From Arthrobacter sp. ISL-48 (lineage in GTDB: Bacteria; Actinomycetota; Actinomycetes; Actinomycetales; Micrococcaceae): a stretch of 64,000 bases of DNA. The translations under genes and the position numbers were made by a program. The number at the start of each line of letters is the position of its first letter. The stretch's first letter is position 1. Under the pieces are notes generated by a model, which saw nothing but the letters and a program-made list of their open reading frames with translations, did no database searches and had not been told where the DNA came from. Location of the stretch: positions 434,001 through 498,000 of the forward strand of contig NZ_JAGGPL010000001.1 of assembly GCF_018613805.1 (NCBI RefSeq), given 5' to 3'. Below, one piece after another: positions 62,728-64,000 of the stretch.

Positions 62728-63219
62728 ATAGATCATGGCCAGCACGTTGACCGGCCGGCCGTTGACGTGTTCGCCCATGTACTGCGGATCGTTGGCCACG
62801 ATCAGGATGGGCAGGTAGGTCAGCGGCAGGGCGATCGCGGAGAACACCACGGAGTACTCAGTGACGAGCACGGGATCCACACCGGTGGACAGGACCGCGA
62901 TGCCGATCAGCAGGCAGATGATCATGGACAGGTGGAAGCGCGCGGCCTGCGCGGGGCGGCGGAACTTGCCCCAGGACCAGCCGAAGAACTGCGCCAGGGT
63001 GTAGCCGCTGGAGAGAGTGGTTTCCAGGGCTGCGCCAAAGGTCGCGGCCACGATGCCCACCAGGACAAAGGCCAGGCCGAGTTTTCCTGCGCCCTCCGCG
63101 ACAGGCAGGATCACCTGGGACAGCGAGGTGACGGCGATTCCGGCCGGAAGGAGCACGACGGCGGCGCAGCCGGCGATCGCCACGGACAGTATCCCGCCGA
63201 GGGGGAAGCCCACCAGGAC
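62728..63219 (-). pseudogene. 492-bp duplicated fragment of the NRAMP-like gene
   Basis: This stretch aligns base for base, without gaps, to 35592-36083 (about 94 % by eye over the parts compared). It covers roughly the last 45 % of the transporter but lacks its N-terminal half and its final helix. The frame is intact inside but cannot make a functional transporter. Confidence 0.9.
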
Positions 63220-63499
63220 TCCGCAGGCGGGAGATGACCGACGGAAAACCCCCAGACACGGTTCTACGCGAGGTTTCCATTAGGGACGCCGGCCCCCTTG
63301 ACAATGCCGCCTGGGAGCCATAAAGCTTGGTAATGGGCCCATTTGCCCTCAGATTTTTCGATCCCGAATTTCCCTTCGCGGGACCCCTGCGCTGACTGCT
63401 GAAGTGCACTGGTCGCCGTCCTCCATACGGCTAGAGCTTGGGCCAGCCGCCTCACCCTTACCGTGGCCATCCACGTCCATGGCCACCAAGGAACGTGCC
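63220..63499 (+). promoter_or_regulatory. Promoter and leader of the DNRLRE protein
   Basis: TTGACA (63298-63303), a 17-bp spacer and TAAAGC (63321-63326) make a good sigma-70-type promoter with a ~165-nt leader. Nothing coding is seen. AAGGAA (63488-63493) is the ribosome site. Confidence 0.6.
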
Positions 63500-64000
63500 A
63501 TGTTTAGACATCTCCGGCTGTTTTTGGCGTCCCTGCTTGCCCTGGCGACCATCGGCGCTTTTGCCTTTCTCAGCGGCGGCCCTCGGGTAGCCGCCCTTTC
63601 CCCCACAAGCGTCACTCTCAATGCGGTGGCCGACTCTTATCTTTCGGCTGCCTCCCCGAACAGTAACTTCGGCGCTGCGACATCTTTGGCCGTATCCCAC
63701 AGCAAGTACCGTGCGCTCATGCGGTTCGATGTTTCGCTCCCTGCCGGCAGCATCATCACCAGCGCGAGCCTAAGGCTCTATGCCACAACGTCTGTCAATG
63801 CGAGCGCGATTGTGCACCCTGCGAGCAGCGCTTGGACCGAGACCACGTTGACATACGCCAACCAGCCTCCCTGGCAAACATCAGAACTAGCACGTACAGG
63901 GCTCCTGCGCGGCGGCCAGTATGACAGTGCATCATTGCCCACCGGCTCCGTTCCCAGCTCCGGCAGCGTAAGCTTCGGAATCAATACGACCACTGGTGCG
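63500..64000 (+). CDS. Secreted DNRLRE-domain protein (partial)
   Basis: The frame from ATG 63500 is open to the window end (167 codons). It has a signal peptide (MFRHLRLFLASLLALATIGAF..PRVAA) and a DNRLRE-type beta domain: ADSYLSAASPNSNFGAATSLAV, RALMRFDVSLPAGSIITSASLRLYA, WTETTLTYANQP. Such domains occur in large secreted or cell-wall proteins, often in front of a metallophosphoesterase domain. The downstream part is outside the window. ATG 63479 is a less likely start. Confidence 0.85.
   Translation, partial: MFRHLRLFLASLLALATIGAFAFLSGGPRVAALSPTSVTLNAVADSYLSAASPNSNFGAATSLAVSHSKYRALMRFDVSLPAGSIITSASLRLYATTSVNASAIVHPASSAWTETTLTYANQPPWQTSELARTGLLRGGQYDSASLPTGSVPSSGSVSFGINTTTGA

Overview
The window comes from a high-GC actinobacterium, most likely a Micrococcaceae soil organism of the Arthrobacter/Pseudarthrobacter type. 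This rests on codon use, many GTG starts, leaderless-looking promoters with a TAnnnT box 6-8 nt before the start codon, LPXTG-like sorting, WXG100 proteins and DUF6350/DUF4383/GlsB-type membrane proteins. No search was run, so the genus is inference. No tRNA, rRNA, CRISPR array, insertion sequence or phage module was seen.

Layout. 1-6.5 kb: purine synthesis (purH, purN), an MFS carrier and small membrane proteins. 6.6-14.2 kb: a PRC-barrel stress protein, a secreted protein, a flotillin with a mini-NfeD partner, two tandem paralogous membrane proteins (the second frameshifted), a GT4 glycosyltransferase and a GlsB-like protein. 14.3-22.3 kb: signalling, with a PAS-GGDEF-EAL protein, an MBL-rhodanese protein, and a large hybrid histidine kinase overlapping a REC-GGDEF regulator by 4 bp. 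22.4-27.4 kb: small enzymes and a MocR/EamA pair whose start codons overlap on opposite strands. 27.6-32.6 kb: an orphan ctaD, a frameshifted membrane protein, a cold-shock gene, a CHRD protein and a hydrolase. 32.7-34.8 kb: a TetR/MFS divergent pair with operator-like repeats inside the promoter. 34.8-37.2 kb: a tightly overlapping four-gene operon built around a divergent NRAMP-like transporter with PRC-barrel partners.

37.5-50 kb is accessory. It carries a lipoprotein, a WXG100-calpain cysteine protease with an EF-hand-like loop, a small coupled ORF, PhoD, a lipase, cupins, and a duplicated ~155-nt 5' leader (46.03-46.19 and 46.54-46.69 kb) with mutually exclusive pairings that look like a translational switch. 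I consider this leader and the calpain locus the most interesting items.

50-63.2 kb is a nucleoside salvage locus: a GntR/UTRA regulator, nucleoside hydrolase, MFS carrier and ribokinase. It is split by a giant DUF11-repeat LAYTG surface protein (about 2,079 aa) and a frameshifted metallophosphoesterase. Degenerate copies of the GntR 3' end and of the hydrolase 3' end flank the inserted genes. A 492-bp fragment of the NRAMP gene lies beyond the ribokinase. The window ends inside a secreted DNRLRE-type protein.
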